Assembly (NCBI GenBank): GCA_026225945.1
Contig: JAMJFZ010001815.1
Location: 2,791,501 to 2,855,500, forward strand
DNA: 64,000 bases
Reading direction: 5' to 3'
From: Cricetomys ansorgei
Taxonomy: Eukaryota > Chordata > Mammalia > Rodentia > Nesomyidae
Shown here: one piece after another, positions 53,020 through 64,000 of the stretch
How positions within the stretch are numbered: the first letter of the stretch is position 1
Layout: each line of letters starts with the position of its first letter
Position numbers and translations under genes: made by a program
Notes under the pieces: generated by a model
Seen by the model: only the letters and a program-made list of their open reading frames with translations
What the model was told of the DNA's origin: nothing
Database searches by the model: none

Positions 53020-53252
53020 TAGGTCAGCTCTCCTCAGGACAGATTGCTACAAAGCAAGAGCACCCACAGGCGTGGCTTCTTTAGCATCTGATCATTTTCC
53101 TCTCGGCTTCTCAGTCATGTTGTAAAGCAACCAAGAAACTATACTATTTCGAACTTCTAACAATCAGAATTGTGAACCAAATAAACCTCCTTGTTTAATA
53201 CAACACCCAGCTTCAGGTATTTTCTTATAGAAACACAAAATGTACTAATCCA
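53020..53252 (+). mobile_element. MaLR (MST/MLT1 type) LTR 3' part, sense
   Basis: AATTGTGAACCAAATAAACC (polyadenylation signal), TCCTTGTTTAATACAACACC, CAGCTTCAGGTATTTTCTTA and TAGAAACACAAAATGTACTA mark the 3' end. The upstream boundary is uncertain. Confidence 0.65.
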
Positions 53253-53612
53253 GGATCTTCCCAACCCCTTCCCATTCAGGTATCTCTATTCATTTCCCTG
53301 AAGCTCTCTGGGCTGTAGCAGACCTGGCAAGGGAAGGGCAGGCATTTTACCATTCCAGTTATAGGAAGGAGAACAGATTCAGGATGGAACTTAGGGGGAG
53401 GAACATGGACAGGGAGTCAGCCTGCCTCTGTCCCTCAATGAGTTGGCGAGTTCAAGTCAGAAGCTTCACTGGACCTCACACCAGCCCCTCCACCCTGGTT
53501 CTGCAAGCCTCAGGACCTCCTCTAATACCCTCGCCAGGCGATTTTCCAGCCTTGGCTTGTGACTCACATTCGACTGGACTCAAGAGAGTGAACCTGAACA
53601 AGAAACAACGAT
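53253..53612. other. Unique sequence, no gene seen
   Basis: No repeat recognised. A 77-codon frame (53384-53617) lacks a domain. Confidence 0.4.
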
Positions 53613-54002
53613 GCTGATTAGTTTATTTTGCCAATTCTATAACAAGATAGGGTCATTTTGGAAGAGGCAACCTCAACTGAGATGATGCTCCCATCGTATC
53701 GGCCTGTGGGGTTGTTTTTTTGATTGATAATTGAAGTGGGAGGGCACATCCATCTGGGGGCAGGGCCGCTTCTGGGCAGGTGGTCCAGGGCTGCATAAGA
53801 AAGCAGGCTAACAAGACAGTAACTAGTGTTCCTCCATGCTCTCTGCTTCAGTTCCTATCTTTAAGTCCCTGACTGAGTTCCTGCCCTGAATTCTACCAAT
53901 GATGCGCTGTGATATGGCCGTGTAAGCCAGATAAACCTTTTTCTTCCCCAAGTTGCTTTTGGTCATGGTGTTTATTGCAGCAGCAGAAAGCAACGAAGAC
54001 AC
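53613..54002 (+). mobile_element. ERVL-MaLR LTR (MT type), near full length
   Basis: GTTTATTTTGCCAATTCTAT, GGCAACCTCAACTGAGATGA, GGGCTGCATAAGAAAGCAGG, GCCAGATAAACCTTTTTCTT, TTGCTTTTGGTCATGGTG. The 5' end is the most diverged. The polyadenylation hexamer is altered to GATAAA. Confidence 0.88.
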
Positions 54003-54325
54003 CAACAGGACTATGTTCTTCTTTTCCTTTCACTATTAGCGTATAATAATAAAATAAGGAGCTTAACTGTGATGGGTTCACCAGCGCACATATGAGTTCA
54101 GATCACATTCATCCCCCCACCCCCTTATTCCTGGAATTTTCTCCTGCAGTTTGTTTTTCTTTGTTTTGAATCCAGACTCCACATACAAAAGAAAGCTGGT
54201 GATATTTGCCTTTTGGAATGTTGGAGTCTTATACGTATTAAACCTATCTCCTTAACAAACAGGTTAATCGCTCATCATCATGGCTTGCAAAGATCATTTA
54301 TTTTTAAAGAATTATTTTGTTTAAT
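54003..54325. other. Unique sequence
   Basis: No recognised element. Confidence 0.4.
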
Positions 54326-54404
54326 TGTGTGCGTGTGTGTGTGTGTGTGTGCGCGCGCGCGCGCGCGCGCGCGTGTGCCTGCACGCACATGCGCACGTGT
54401 GCAC
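54326..54404. repeat. (TG)n(CG)n alternating tract, strongly Z-DNA-prone
   Basis: Perfect purine-pyrimidine alternation over 54326-54378, including about eleven consecutive CG dinucleotides (54350-54373). After a one-base phase slip (CC), alternation resumes over 54380-54404. A (CG)n block of this length is rare in a CpG-depleted genome. Open frames read it as Cys-Val and Ala-Arg runs and are not genes. Confidence 0.97.
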
Positions 54405-54535
54405 TGATGCTCAAGTTGGCCAGAGACATTTGATTTCTCTGGAGCTGAAGTTACAGGTTACAGAAGTTACAGGGAACCTTGAGTCTTTAGGAACTAAACT
54501 TCAGTCCTCGTGCAAGAATAGTAAACATTCTTAAT
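54405..54535 (-). mobile_element. B2/B3-like SINE remnant, antisense
   Basis: CTCTGGAGCTGAAGTTACAG, GGAACTAAACTTCAGTCCTC and AGAATAGTAAACATTCTTAA follow the complement of the B2/B3 3' and head regions in diverged form, with a local duplication of TTACAG. It is flanked on both sides by alternating-dinucleotide repeats. Confidence 0.6.
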
Positions 54536-54603
54536 CACACACACACACACACACAACACACACAGGCGCACACGCACGCACGCGCACGCACACACACACA
54601 CAC
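54536..54603. repeat. (CA)n(CGCA)n microsatellite
   Basis: CA dinucleotides with ACGC/GCGC variants. It is largely the complement type of the (TG)n(CG)n tract at 54326-54404. Confidence 0.95.
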
Positions 54604-55780
54604 TGGAAAAATAACGCTCCAGAAAACCCTGAAAGTCCAGCATACTAAAGAAAACTTCTGAAAAATCACTAGGTACAGTCTAAGTCACCTGAGCCACTGT
54701 TTGCCCTAAGAGACAAGCACAAAGCAGAGAGACAAGGACAACAAATCCAGGTTAGATCTGTTAGATCTGGTGGGAATAGAAACTCTAGCTCTCTGCCCAA
54801 GTCCATTATTGTCCTGCGGAGCGAGTGAGTGCATTTGTTTCTAAAGTACCTGGTCATCTTGATTCCCAGCCTGCCAGTGACTCATTGTCTCCTGATGTAA
54901 AGAAGCAGAGACTTCCCATCTTCTGCAGTAAACTCAGTCTCATCCACATGGAGACAGACGTTAGCTTCTCACCTCACATGTGGACTTCTGGAAACTGTTT
55001 GCCCAGACAGCTTATTTTTAAGCATCCCCCAAACCCCAGCTTGTAAAGTTAGTGCTATGTGAACAACCTTGAATAAATGTCTAAGCCTCGATTTTTTATT
55101 TGTACAGAGAGTTGATAGGATTGTGGCAACATGGAAAGTGTTTTAGATAAGGATAAAAGAGAGTCCTCAATACAAGGTAGCTGTTGTGTAAATAGTAACC
55201 ATTGTACGGATATATTGTTCGGAGCAGGTTCAGGCCCATAGCAGACTGATAGCAGGTACTGAGATAGCTCACTCTCCACATAGTAGCCTCTTACCAGCAT
55301 CCCACCCCAGCGCTGTACTTGTGGCAGTGGATAAACCCACACGGCGTACTGACGTCACCACCCGGGTTACAGTTTGCATTAGGGGTTACTCTTGGTGCAG
55401 CACGCTACAGACTTGGAAAATGCACTGACATGTACCCACCGCTACAGCGCCACGCAGCAGCTGCACCCTCGCACACCGTCTTCATGCCATCAGACATGCT
55501 CCACATTGCACCTATTTGTCTCACTCCCCCTGCCTTTGATGGCTGGTCTTTTCACTCTCTGCAGTGTCTGCGTATTTCCAGAATGTCACATAGATGGACT
55601 GATACAGTGTGGCACTTCCTCAGATCAGCTCCTCCATTTCTTTTTATAGCTTAAGAGCCGGGCTGATCTTTTTAAAAAAATGTTGAACAATATACCATTG
55701 TCTGGCTATATTATTTTTAGTGTTATTATTTTCATAGTTGTGCTAGTTCTTAGAAAGGAGGACCCTAAAAGAATTAGCTA
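54604..55780. other. Unique sequence, no gene seen
   Basis: About 1.2 kb without a recognised repeat. A plus frame of 111 codons (55319-55654) and opposing minus frames of 95 and 61 codons have no domain and conflict in strand. Confidence 0.45.
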
Positions 55781-55785
55781 ACACA

Positions 55786-55820
<35 letters not shown>

Positions 55821-55830
55821 AGTGTGTGTG
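55781..55830. repeat. (CA)n microsatellite ending in a TG palindrome
   Basis: About 18 CA units followed directly by AGTGTGTGTG, so the right edge is an inverted repeat (CACACACAC / GTGTGTGTG). Confidence 0.95.
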
Positions 55831-57537
55831 AGATAACTATGCAGTAAGATGGGAAGCAATCATTCCTCTCAGTGCTATTATGCAAATGACGAGCTAGCTA
55901 GTTAGGTCAGTCTGCTATGACAGGCAGTACAGAAAACACATCTGTAGGGAGGAAGAAGGGGCTGGCTGCTAGGTCCCTGAAAGGTAAGGTAAGGCGTGCA
56001 GAGGTGGGCGAGGCAGAGAAGATGAGATGAGAAGTAAGGAAGACAGTGACAGAGCAACAGTGGGATGTGAGGAGAATGGCAGGTGAACCCAGATGGCAGA
56101 CGGAGCCAAGGGGTAGGCTCCTGACACAGCAGACATGAGGCGCTCAGGAGCAGAAGGCATTGCGAGGTAAGAGCCAGTGGGACTGTCATGCTACTGTGAA
56201 GAAAGCAGAGAGGGAGGGAGGATGACAGAGGGTCCTAAGGCCTGAGGAGAAGGCTAAAGGCCATTACGAGAAGAAGAAGAAAACCTCTGCTCTAGGAAAC
56301 TAAATGGACATCGTGTTTGGGGGCGATTTCACCAGGTAGTGATTAATAAGACTTGGTTTCAAACACTTGGAAGTGGAGTTGTTCATGGCAAACGGCTCTG
56401 AAGTATTTATAACTATAGGAATTGGTGCTGTAGATGGAGTATGACAGGAAAGGAGGGATGGGAGGCTTCCTGACTTCGGTTATATTGGCAGAGAAGGGAT
56501 AGCAGTGATCACCAAGTCAGATAATAGAAAGATAGATGGGTAGGCAGATAGACTACACATACACACACATCTAGCCACAATCTGTAACTGCACACTCTGG
56601 ATCCTTCCAGAAGGGAAAGCGGGCTTCTCACAAACTCAGTGCTGAAAACTCAAGCTATGCTTGTGCAGGCTTGAAGTGCAAGTGAAAGGGGCCTAGGCTC
56701 AGCACACATGGCTTCGCTTCCTGTCACTTCCTTTTCTAGTGTGCTCTCCCTCTTCCCAGCCCTCGGTGAAGGCTGTCTCAGTGGGAGGAGTTGAGTCCTC
56801 TTCTCTAGTACTACCATGAAAGCATCTCTCTGATTAGTTTGCTTGGTGATGCATCCAGTCACGGTATACATTTCCCTGGGAATGATAATTTGTTTATTTA
56901 CACTTCACCCTTCTCCATGCCCTAATCCAGATCTCACAGGAATGTTTCGTTCGAAGTGTACTCTCCTGTCCAGACACCCTCTTCTATGCATTCCATCAAA
57001 CTGCAAAGCTGTTTGCAGAGCTACTGTTAGGGTGATCCCAGATAGGTATGCCTTAACTCATCGTCAAGGCTCCTTTCAGAGTTTCATCTTCGAAGGAAAA
57101 GAGAAGTAGACAGAAGTTCACAGCTGGGCACATCTCTCTCTCTTTTGGCAACTGCCAAGCCCAGGCGATGATCTGATCAAGGGACGCGAGTTGAGCTTGG
57201 TTTAAGGCAGAGTTCCTGTGGCATTCGACAAGTGCTCAAGCTTCACTACATCTTCCTTGTCCATGAAGATGAGATAATAGAGATAAAGCTATTCCAGGGA
57301 TCTAACAAGCTAAAAATATGTGTGCAATGGCATATGAAAGATGAGCTGTTGATCTCCAAGTAGGGTCAGTCTAGGGTGAGCTGTGGGAGTAAAGGTTTAG
57401 GGAGATCAACCTTTCTCCTGCTCACCCAGCATTTGCCTTTATCTAAAGCTCTGGCCTCCTCTCCATTATGCCCTTGTCAGTGGCCTTGTTGGCAGCACCC
57501 CCAGATGCCTTCCTCAGTGCCCTTGCCTTCACTCCCT
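55831..57537. other. Unique sequence, no gene seen
   Basis: About 1.7 kb with no recognised transposon. GAA and GATA short runs occur at 56267-56283 and 56525-56552. Minus frames of 95 and 63 codons (55902-56189) are proline/leucine-rich and unsupported. Confidence 0.45.
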
Positions 57538-57893
57538 GTGGTGGTTTGAATGAGAAATGTCTCCCACAGACCTGTGCATTTGAACACTTGGTTCCCTGTG
57601 GGTGGTGCTGTTTGGGAAGGTTATGGAACATCTAGGAGGTCCAGTTCATTGGGGACAAGCTTTGAGGTTTTTACAGTCTGGCCCCACTTCCTGTTCCCTT
57701 TTTCTGCTTCCTGTGTACAGACGGAATGTGATCGCTCTGCCTCCAGACTGCTGGGCTGGCCTCATGATTTAATCTTGCTTTCTTGCCTTCCCTTCCATGA
57801 CGGACTCTGTCCCTCTGGAACTGTAAGCCAAAATAAACTCTTCTTCCCTGCATTGATTTTGTCAGAGCATTTTATCACAGCAATACAAAAGAC
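57538..57893 (+). mobile_element. ERVL-MaLR ORR1-like LTR, near full length
   Basis: GTGGTTTGAATGAGAAATGT, TGTGGGTGGTGCTGTTTGGG, GAACTGTAAGCCAAAATAAA (polyadenylation signal), CTCTTCTTCCCTGCATTGAT and TTATCACAGCAATACAAAAG. Central part (57690-57790) is less like other ORR1 copies. The 122-codon plus frame over it is incidental. Confidence 0.82.
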
Positions 57894-58797
57894 GTTCAGT
57901 CACTCCCCCTCTAGATAGCGATGTGCACTGGGGAGCCCTTCATACTCAGCCTGCCCTAAGACTGGTTTCCACTGGAATAGAAGGGAGCCTTCCTGTGGTC
58001 TTTCTCCGCTGCAACCGTCTTTTATTAGCATCTACCCGTGACCTTACCTACAGTGTTGCAGAATAAGAAGTGGATGACAGCAAAGCTAACTAGAACTTAG
58101 CTGATTGTAAACAGGAGCTGGGCACACACTAGTACTTCATTCTCTGTACTCTTTTCTGCATGAGCAAAAGGCCCAGGGTGAATCCATACTCAGATTAGTT
58201 TCCAACAAAACCCCAACTTTTCTCTCAAGGCTTCTTATACCTCAACCAACTGTAGTCTCTGAACAGGCCATTGACTAAGTTCTCGGGACCTGCTGAGGTG
58301 GTGCAGGTGCTACAGGAACCAAGCCAGTCTCTGAGGACTCTCAGGGACTAGACTATTTCCCTCAATTCTTTTGGCATAAAAATTGTCCTCTCCACAAAAC
58401 TGGCCTTGATGTATGGCCCTGGTGGCCCTTCTCATTTTCCAATAACTCAGAACCTTCAGTTTTTTCTGGGTTAATAGCAATTGACATGAGCACCTACCCA
58501 CTTGGGATCCATTTGTAGAATTCAGCCCAATTTAGATTTGAGAAAAGACAATGTGCTCTCCTCCCTGGAATTTGCCCTCAGGGAGACTGGGCAAATTGTC
58601 AAGGACACCTCCCTTCCTGAGTTCCTTTCACTCCTCCACCCCAGAACATCCTCTATCCTCCCCTGCGGCTCGGTAACTCCCTCTACCTCTCAGAAATCAT
58701 CACCTCCTGCCTTGCTGCTCTTGGCACCCCAGCTCGAGACTCTCTCCATTTGCTTCTTTGAACTAGGCAGGCTCAGAGCTCACCTCTATTTGGTTAG
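57894..58797. other. Unique sequence, no gene seen
   Basis: About 900 bp with no recognised element. The 100-codon frame at 58502-58804 has no domain. Confidence 0.45.
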
Positions 58798-58910
58798 TGC
58801 ATGAGGAAATTAAGTCCTGCAGACATTAAGGGGAGCTGAGGTCACAAAACTGGTCAGGATCAAAGCTGGGACTAGAGCCCAGCCTCCAAACTTCAGCGCG
58901 CTGGCCCTTA
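58798..58910 (-). mobile_element. MIR SINE, antisense
   Basis: CATGAGGAAATTAAGTCCTG, AGCTGAGGTCACAAAACTGG, TCAAAGCTGGGACTAGAGCC and CAGCGCGCTGGCCC follow the complement of MIR from core to 5' end. Confidence 0.65.
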
Positions 58911-59795
58911 GCTAATCTGTGGTTCATTCCCAGGACCTCAGGGAATTCCATTTTCTGTGTTGCCCCCTGCATCTGCTGTCCTGCTGCTGTGCCAGACACA
59001 GGGATCCTGACTTTTGGTTCCTTTTCACTCTTCATCCACGATAGTCTGGAGACATACTTGAACTTCACAGGGGAACATATCATTAAAGTCTGTGGCCTTC
59101 TAGATATTGGCTGGAATGATAAACAGAAACTGAAAACAGTCTTGTGCTCTGAATACGTCCTCAATTCTGTGATTTACTCAGAATTTCTCATCCAAGGTCC
59201 ATTTAAGTTTCACTCTGGGTGGCATGTGAAAAAGCTTTCACGAATGGTGGATGTGGGCCTGGGAGACGGTAAGGGAGTTGGCCAATACCCCCTGTCCCCG
59301 GAAGGAGAGCTGGGGCTTTAAGCAGCGATGAACTGGTTCCTGCACCCACCAAGCACACCAGACTTTCTGTACTTACTGTTTTCTGCCAGTGCTGGGGCCT
59401 AACGAGGACTGAGGTGTGCTAGGCAAGCACTCACCTCACAGCCTGACTGAGGTATCTAAAGCCTTGTTCTGGATCAGCAGCTTCACCTATGCAACTTGCC
59501 AGAACTACGGATGGCTAGCCCTGCAGAAGAACTGCTGGATCAAAACCTCAAGGAGTAGGCCGCTGGCCCTCCCATTTCTGCACGTTCCTTTACCCTTCTG
59601 GGATGTGGGATCCTTGCTGCCACCTGGATCACGGCTCTAGCATCTGAACAAGTCTGTGTGGTACACAAAGTACTTTGTCCTTCCTGTTTCGTAATGCCAA
59701 ATCCCCAAAGGCTGTCTTCATTAATAAAAAGTTCAACTTGCTGACTACTTGAATTAGCTAATAACAGTCTTTTCCACCCACATATCCCTTGCTCG
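58911..59795. other. Unique sequence, no gene seen
   Basis: A 110-codon plus frame (58989-59321) and an opposing 112-codon minus frame lie here; the minus frame runs into the MIR. No domain is recognised in either. Confidence 0.45.
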
Positions 59796-59824
59796 CTCAT
59801 TCATTCATTCATTCATTCATTCAT
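59796..59824. repeat. (ATTC)n microsatellite
   Basis: About seven TCAT/ATTC units. Confidence 0.95.
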
Positions 59825-60175
59825 TATCCCTTGGAAGCCGGCATGTACTGGGAAATGGAGACCAAAGTATGCAGAAACATCTTCCAACCCCCACTACGCC
59901 TTCCAGGAACTGATCCTCTACAGAGGAAGAACAGTCAAAAGCCTGGCATGTGTCAAGGAGACTAATGGGGGTCATCTAGGCAGCGCCTTGCAGTCTCCAG
60001 GCACATTCAGGCCTCTCACTTAATACCCGTGACATCTTGTGAATGAGGGAGTCAAGACTTTGATGTGGATTTGAAAGAAGAGAAACAGAAAGCTCTCAAT
60101 GAAAAAGAAACCTCCCCAGCATCTCTTAAAAACTGTTAGGGTTTTGCTTTATGAGCAGATTCTCTCTCTGCCCCG
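59825..60175. other. Unique sequence
   Basis: No feature recognised. Confidence 0.4.

Positions 60176-60207
<32 letters not shown>
60176..60207. repeat. Poly-C run, 32 bp
   Basis: Uninterrupted C homopolymer (G on the other strand). G4 and i-motif formation are plausible. Homopolymers of this length are often mis-sized in assembly. Confidence 0.93.
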
Positions 60208-60208
<1 letters not shown>

Positions 60209-62796
60209 AGATACCTGCTAAGGAATAGGTTCAGGATGACGCTGAGGAGTATAGAATGTGTTTGCTGATGTGGGCAGCTTCGCATGCTAAAAGCCTGGAA
60301 GGCTTGTAGCTTTCAAATTTGACCTTGTCAGGATTTGGGGTGCTACCAGGGTAAAGGAGAACAAAGGTAGAAGCGGCTGAGTGAGCTGGGAGAAGAGGAG
60401 GAAGCCAGGGTCCTCTGGTCAGATTCTCTGGGGGTATCAGAGGGTGTGAGATAGGAGACTTTAAAAACACGGTAGTGGGGGTCTTTCTTCAGTGTCCTTG
60501 TGGGTTGAGTGGTGATGAGCCCTTGCAAATGAATTCTGCCAGAATAAAGATACAGGTAGTGCAGGACAGGGAAGGGCAGGGGGTTGATCCCTTTGTTCAA
60601 GGCATGAATGAGAAGTTCCCTTTCTTTTCAGCCCAGGAGTCTGTGGAGTTCTTTCCATTTGGCAATGAGAAGCAAGCATTCCCCAGTCACTGGTAGAAGA
60701 CGGTAGAGACCCTGTTTGAATGTAAGTTATTCCTAATGAACCAAACTGAGACCAAAGAGTGACTTCAGAAGCTCCCACCACAAACCGGAAGAGAAGGGGT
60801 GAGCTTGAGATCAGTGCTGTGTGTTCAAAATGGGAAGCTCTGAGTCAGAAGGAAGCTGAGTCAATACTGTTCTGTATTTTATTTGTTCTTCTGTAAAACG
60901 GTGTTGTTTTTATGCCTTGTTGTTGACATACAGCTGCCATGTACTAGTCTCTGTTTCCCACTCTGGTTTTCTCACACCAAGTCTCCGGCATTTGGACACA
61001 GCTGCCTTAAGTCGTTGCCCGGCTCTTCTCCCCTCCGATCTCTCTTGCCTTAGCTTCGTCTGGGCAGGAAAGAACACGAAGTTTGCCTCCGATGTAGAGT
61101 CTGCTCCAGGTCCTCAAGTATAAGAATGTGGGATGTGTCTTTTGGTACCCGAAGAGCCATAACCTCCCAGTGGCCTGTCCTTAACTTTAGGTAAAACTGC
61201 CACCTAGTAAATACTTAGACAAGAAGAAATTTTTATCTGTCTTCTGTCTCATGGCTTCTCCAAAAGGTACAAGAGCGTGCCCCGAGGCGGAACAACTTCA
61301 TTTGCAACACAGAAATCTTACAGCAGAGTTTTCTGATCAGCAGAAATCTGGGAAACAGCCTCTGTCTCCAGGGTCACAGAATGTCATTCTCCGAAGTCAT
61401 TAATTTTCTTTGTGAGCAGCAGGCATGTGGACAGGGACTACAATAGAGCTCTCTCTCCCTGGAGTCAGGATGTTTAGAAACGGCAATTTGATTGTCACTG
61501 GATAAACCACCACTGTGCTGTTTGGGGATAAATAGAGACCAGAAGGAAAGTATTATGTCAAGGGAGCTTAACAGTACAGCTGCCACAGTCCCCAGCCCAG
61601 AAGCCAGCCACAGCCATGTGGGGAAAACCGGGACTTTCTTTAAAAAGAAAAAAAAAATGTTCTCAGAACTAAAACCACTACCTTGGTCTGGAAAAGTACC
61701 CGAGCTTGACTGGTGGCAATATCTGAAGGAAGATCCCTCATGAATGAACAGTTGAAGTTATTTTAATTCACGAGTAATAATCTCATCCCCGTTCACAGCT
61801 ACTTCATAGACAGTTTGGACGGCTGTGCTTGGCAATGCGCTGAGTGTTTACATGGGGCCATCCTTTTTCAGCTGCTCCAAGATGAAGAGTTGTGGATGAT
61901 CATTGTTCCCTTTGTTCCCTCCACTTGGCAAACAGAAAACATAACATCCAAGAGACACAGTTTGTGTGGCCCTTACACAGAGTCAGGGAACCAGGGGTGG
62001 GTGTGGGAGGGTGGGGAGATAAAGGGTGCAGAAGATCTGCTGTCCATCATTTGATGGGCCGTGACTTTCAGACTGTGTCCTTTAGTTTCAGTTCTGCTTG
62101 ATGGGAAGGAAAATATCCTCCGGGCTGTATGAAGCACACGGTGTAACTGAATACCATGCTCTCATAGGGCCTGCGTTTTTGTTAGATTTGGTCAAGGTGG
62201 TCAATTCCAGTTTCTGAAGGTTGATAAAAGCCCTTCAGAAATTCTGTGTCAGATAGCTACAACCTTTCTCTCTCAGATGATTGAACTCAGGCAGAGGGGG
62301 TACAATCTTGCATCATACGCACTTCAGCTAACATCATCCCACGCGTATGGCAGCAGTCCCACAAGGTAGCAAAGGATCTGAAAACCCCCTACTGCCAAGG
62401 ACTTTCTCTGGTCCCTTCTATGTTCAGATACAGTCACTCACTATTGCTTACCAGTGGCCCACACTACCAAAGGCCACCAAGCTGTGCAGGTTTGTGGCCT
62501 GGGAGCATGACCCGTGTACAGGGTCTAGGTGTGTGACAGGCTATTCCACCGGGCTTGAGCTCCCTCAGTAATGAGACTCCCTAGTGAGGCGTCAGGCAGC
62601 AGCAGGCCCTCACTAAATCTTTGGATGTTCTCCCTGTACCAGTTCCTTTCTTCAGTTGGGCACGTTTCCTGCAGTCCTAGCATGAGACAGTGACAGTCAA
62701 ACCACTGAGAAGCACCAGCCGCTTCTGAAGCCTGAGATCTTCTGCCAAGGTCACCTCAGAGCATGCCCGAGGAAGGACCCATGTGCAATATGGGGT
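60208..62796. other. Unique sequence, no gene seen
   Basis: About 2.6 kb without a recognised transposon. Frames such as 60461-60781 (minus, 106 codons) and 61492-61743 (plus, 83 codons) show no domain. A short A-run lies at about 61649-61657. Confidence 0.45.
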
Positions 62797-62920
62797 TTCC
62801 TTTCTGTTTTTCTTTCTTTTTGAGATGATGTCTCCCTATGTAGAAAAGTCTGCCCTTGAACTCAGAACTTTCTTGTCTAAGCCTCCAAGGACTGGGATTA
62901 TAGGTTGGCGTCACCATGCC
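62797..62920 (-). mobile_element. PB1/B1-like SINE, antisense, diverged
   Basis: T-rich tail, GAGATGATGTCTCCCTATGT, GCCCTTGAACTCAGAACTTT, CTCCAAGGACTGGGATTATA and GCGTCACCATGCCTCATGCC. Confidence 0.75.
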
Positions 62921-63237
62921 TCATGCCCTTCCTTGCCAGTAACATTGAGAGTCAATCTCCCAGTGACCCAGGACCCTGTAAGGATCATTCACCCAAGGAT
63001 TTGGCACGGAGCCTGATTGATTTCTTGCCTTCCTCACTGAATCTGTTTATTCCTTTCCACCTGTTCTTTGCACCTCATGCAGTCTTCAAGTTTTCAGTGC
63101 CCCGTCACTCCCGCCAGTCTCCCCACCTCAAAATTCCTGACGCATTCAGGGTGCAAACCATACCTTACACTGAGACTGTGTTCACTTGTGCAGTAGTGTC
63201 TCTACCCGTGAGGAACACATTCAGGGATGCTCCGGTC
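62921..63237. other. Unique sequence, no gene seen
   Basis: The 111-codon plus frame at 62905-63240 starts in the adjoining B1 and has no recognised domain. Confidence 0.4.
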
Positions 63238-63455
63238 TAATGCGTTCCTAAAACCAGACCTGGGACTGAACCCTATACACATTACATGCCTCCCGTGCGT
63301 GCCTGCGATGATTTCTGGGAGGCATGGTATTAATAAAAATGATACTGATGGGGACTTTCTCTCAAATTTCATCACATACTGTATGTTTCATCCATGACTG
63401 ACCACATGGGAACTGAAATCATCCAATTTGAACAACAGACAAGGGGAAACTTGAA
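63238..63455 (+). mobile_element. MER2-like Tigger fragment, internally deleted
   Basis: A 5'-type block (ACTGAACCCTATACACATTA) and a 3'-type block (GACTGACCACATGGGAACTG, AAATCATCCAATTTG, AGACAAGGGGAAACT) are present with the middle replaced or lost. The pattern follows MER2, as at 36305-36495. Confidence 0.45.
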
Positions 63456-64000
63456 TATGGTCGATTTTCTTCCTAACCATGCAATAAACTCCGTAGTGTC
63501 AGGGATTGGTATAATTTATATCTTGTTCATATTTATGGACAAACATCATGCTTTGAATGTAATAGGGACTTAAAAGAATTTTTATTTCCCAATTCAACTC
63601 ACATTGACACTCAAGGATCAGGTGGAGATGTCTATTTTCATTAAAACTGTATGTTCATGTAAGATACTAGCAAATAGAAGAGGAGGGTCCAGACTATCCC
63701 CTACCCTAAGGCTAAGCCAACCATTGATAGGCTTATGGGTTTGTCTCAGAAGGTTTGCAAGGCCTTCCACTAGCACTGACCTCCTGCTAATAAACCATCA
63801 TACAGTTAGAGCTCCTTTTCCACAGGTCTGAACCTACAGATGCAACCAAGTCCAGAATGAAAATAATTGAAATAAAATCACATCTCTACTGGCCAGTTTG
63901 CTCTTCATGACTCCCCGAGTGAGACAGTGTATCAACTACTCACACAGAACTCACCTGAGACTGAGTATCACTGTGCTCCATAGACAGCAGAAAGCTCATG
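63456..64000. other. AT-rich unique sequence to window end
   Basis: No recognised repeat or gene. A 75-codon plus frame (63604-63831) has no domain. Confidence 0.4.

Noticed and set aside
58989..59321. 110-codon plus frame in unique sequence
   Set aside because: No domain, no splice context, and a 112-codon frame is open on the opposite strand and runs into a MIR.
1..64000. A coherent undescribed gene system (operon, defence or biosynthetic cluster)
   Set aside because: The window is mammalian repeat-rich noncoding DNA with no supportable gene, so no multi-gene system can be claimed.

Overview
This window looks like rodent nuclear DNA, most likely from a muroid (mouse, rat, vole, hamster group). 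The evidence is the repeat content: B1 (7SL-derived) SINEs, tRNA-derived B2/B3-like and B4-like SINEs, MT- and ORR1-type MaLR LTRs, a URR1-like hAT element and a rodent L1 (Lx-like) 3' UTR, on a background of older mammalian repeats (MIR, Tigger/MER2-like, MER20-like, MST-like MaLR). Three B1 copies (18614, 37818, 43300) share the text TTGTAAC where mouse B1 usually has TGTAGCC. The species cannot be fixed from the sequence alone.

I find no protein-coding gene, tRNA, rRNA, snRNA or CRISPR array that I can support. The open reading frames are short (longest 148 codons), and many lie in microsatellites or old retroelements. None shows a domain I recognise or an exon chain. The window is best read as intergenic or deep intronic.

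Layout: 1-9.3 kb is mostly unique DNA with MaLR, B1, Tigger-like and ERV LTR-like remnants, a TATA/CRE-like promoter candidate (3083-3160) and a 24-bp forkhead/E-box palindrome (8158-8181). 9.3-22.7 kb holds several MaLR LTRs, a URR1 copy (17626-17822) and a SINE cluster (21.7-22.7 kb). 24.0-30.1 kb holds three copies of an interspersed family, one with a large nested palindrome (24121-24226) and one inserted in an antisense L1 3' UTR, plus a CpG-dense unique segment (25.43-26.09 kb). 30-41 kb is mainly unique, with a GC-box/CpG patch (34.63-34.81 kb), long CA/TC/GACA arrays and an AT-rich possible conserved element (39.53-40.49 kb). 41.4-54.6 kb is repeat-dense: three more family copies, a decayed sense L1 ORF2 (46.6-48.8 kb) and an antisense L1 fragment (49.4-49.8 kb), an 82-bp duplicated exon-like unit (49.79 and 50.51 kb), and a Z-DNA-prone alternating tract (54.33-54.40 kb). 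54.6-64 kb is mainly unique with an ORR1-like LTR, MIR and MER2 remnants and a 32-bp poly-C run.

No set of genes acting together is visible. The most interesting items are the six-copy repeat family, its palindromic rearrangement, the paired forkhead palindrome, the CpG-dense exon-like segment and the duplicated unit with acceptor-like flanks. Repeat names come from recalled family consensus patterns, not from a database search.
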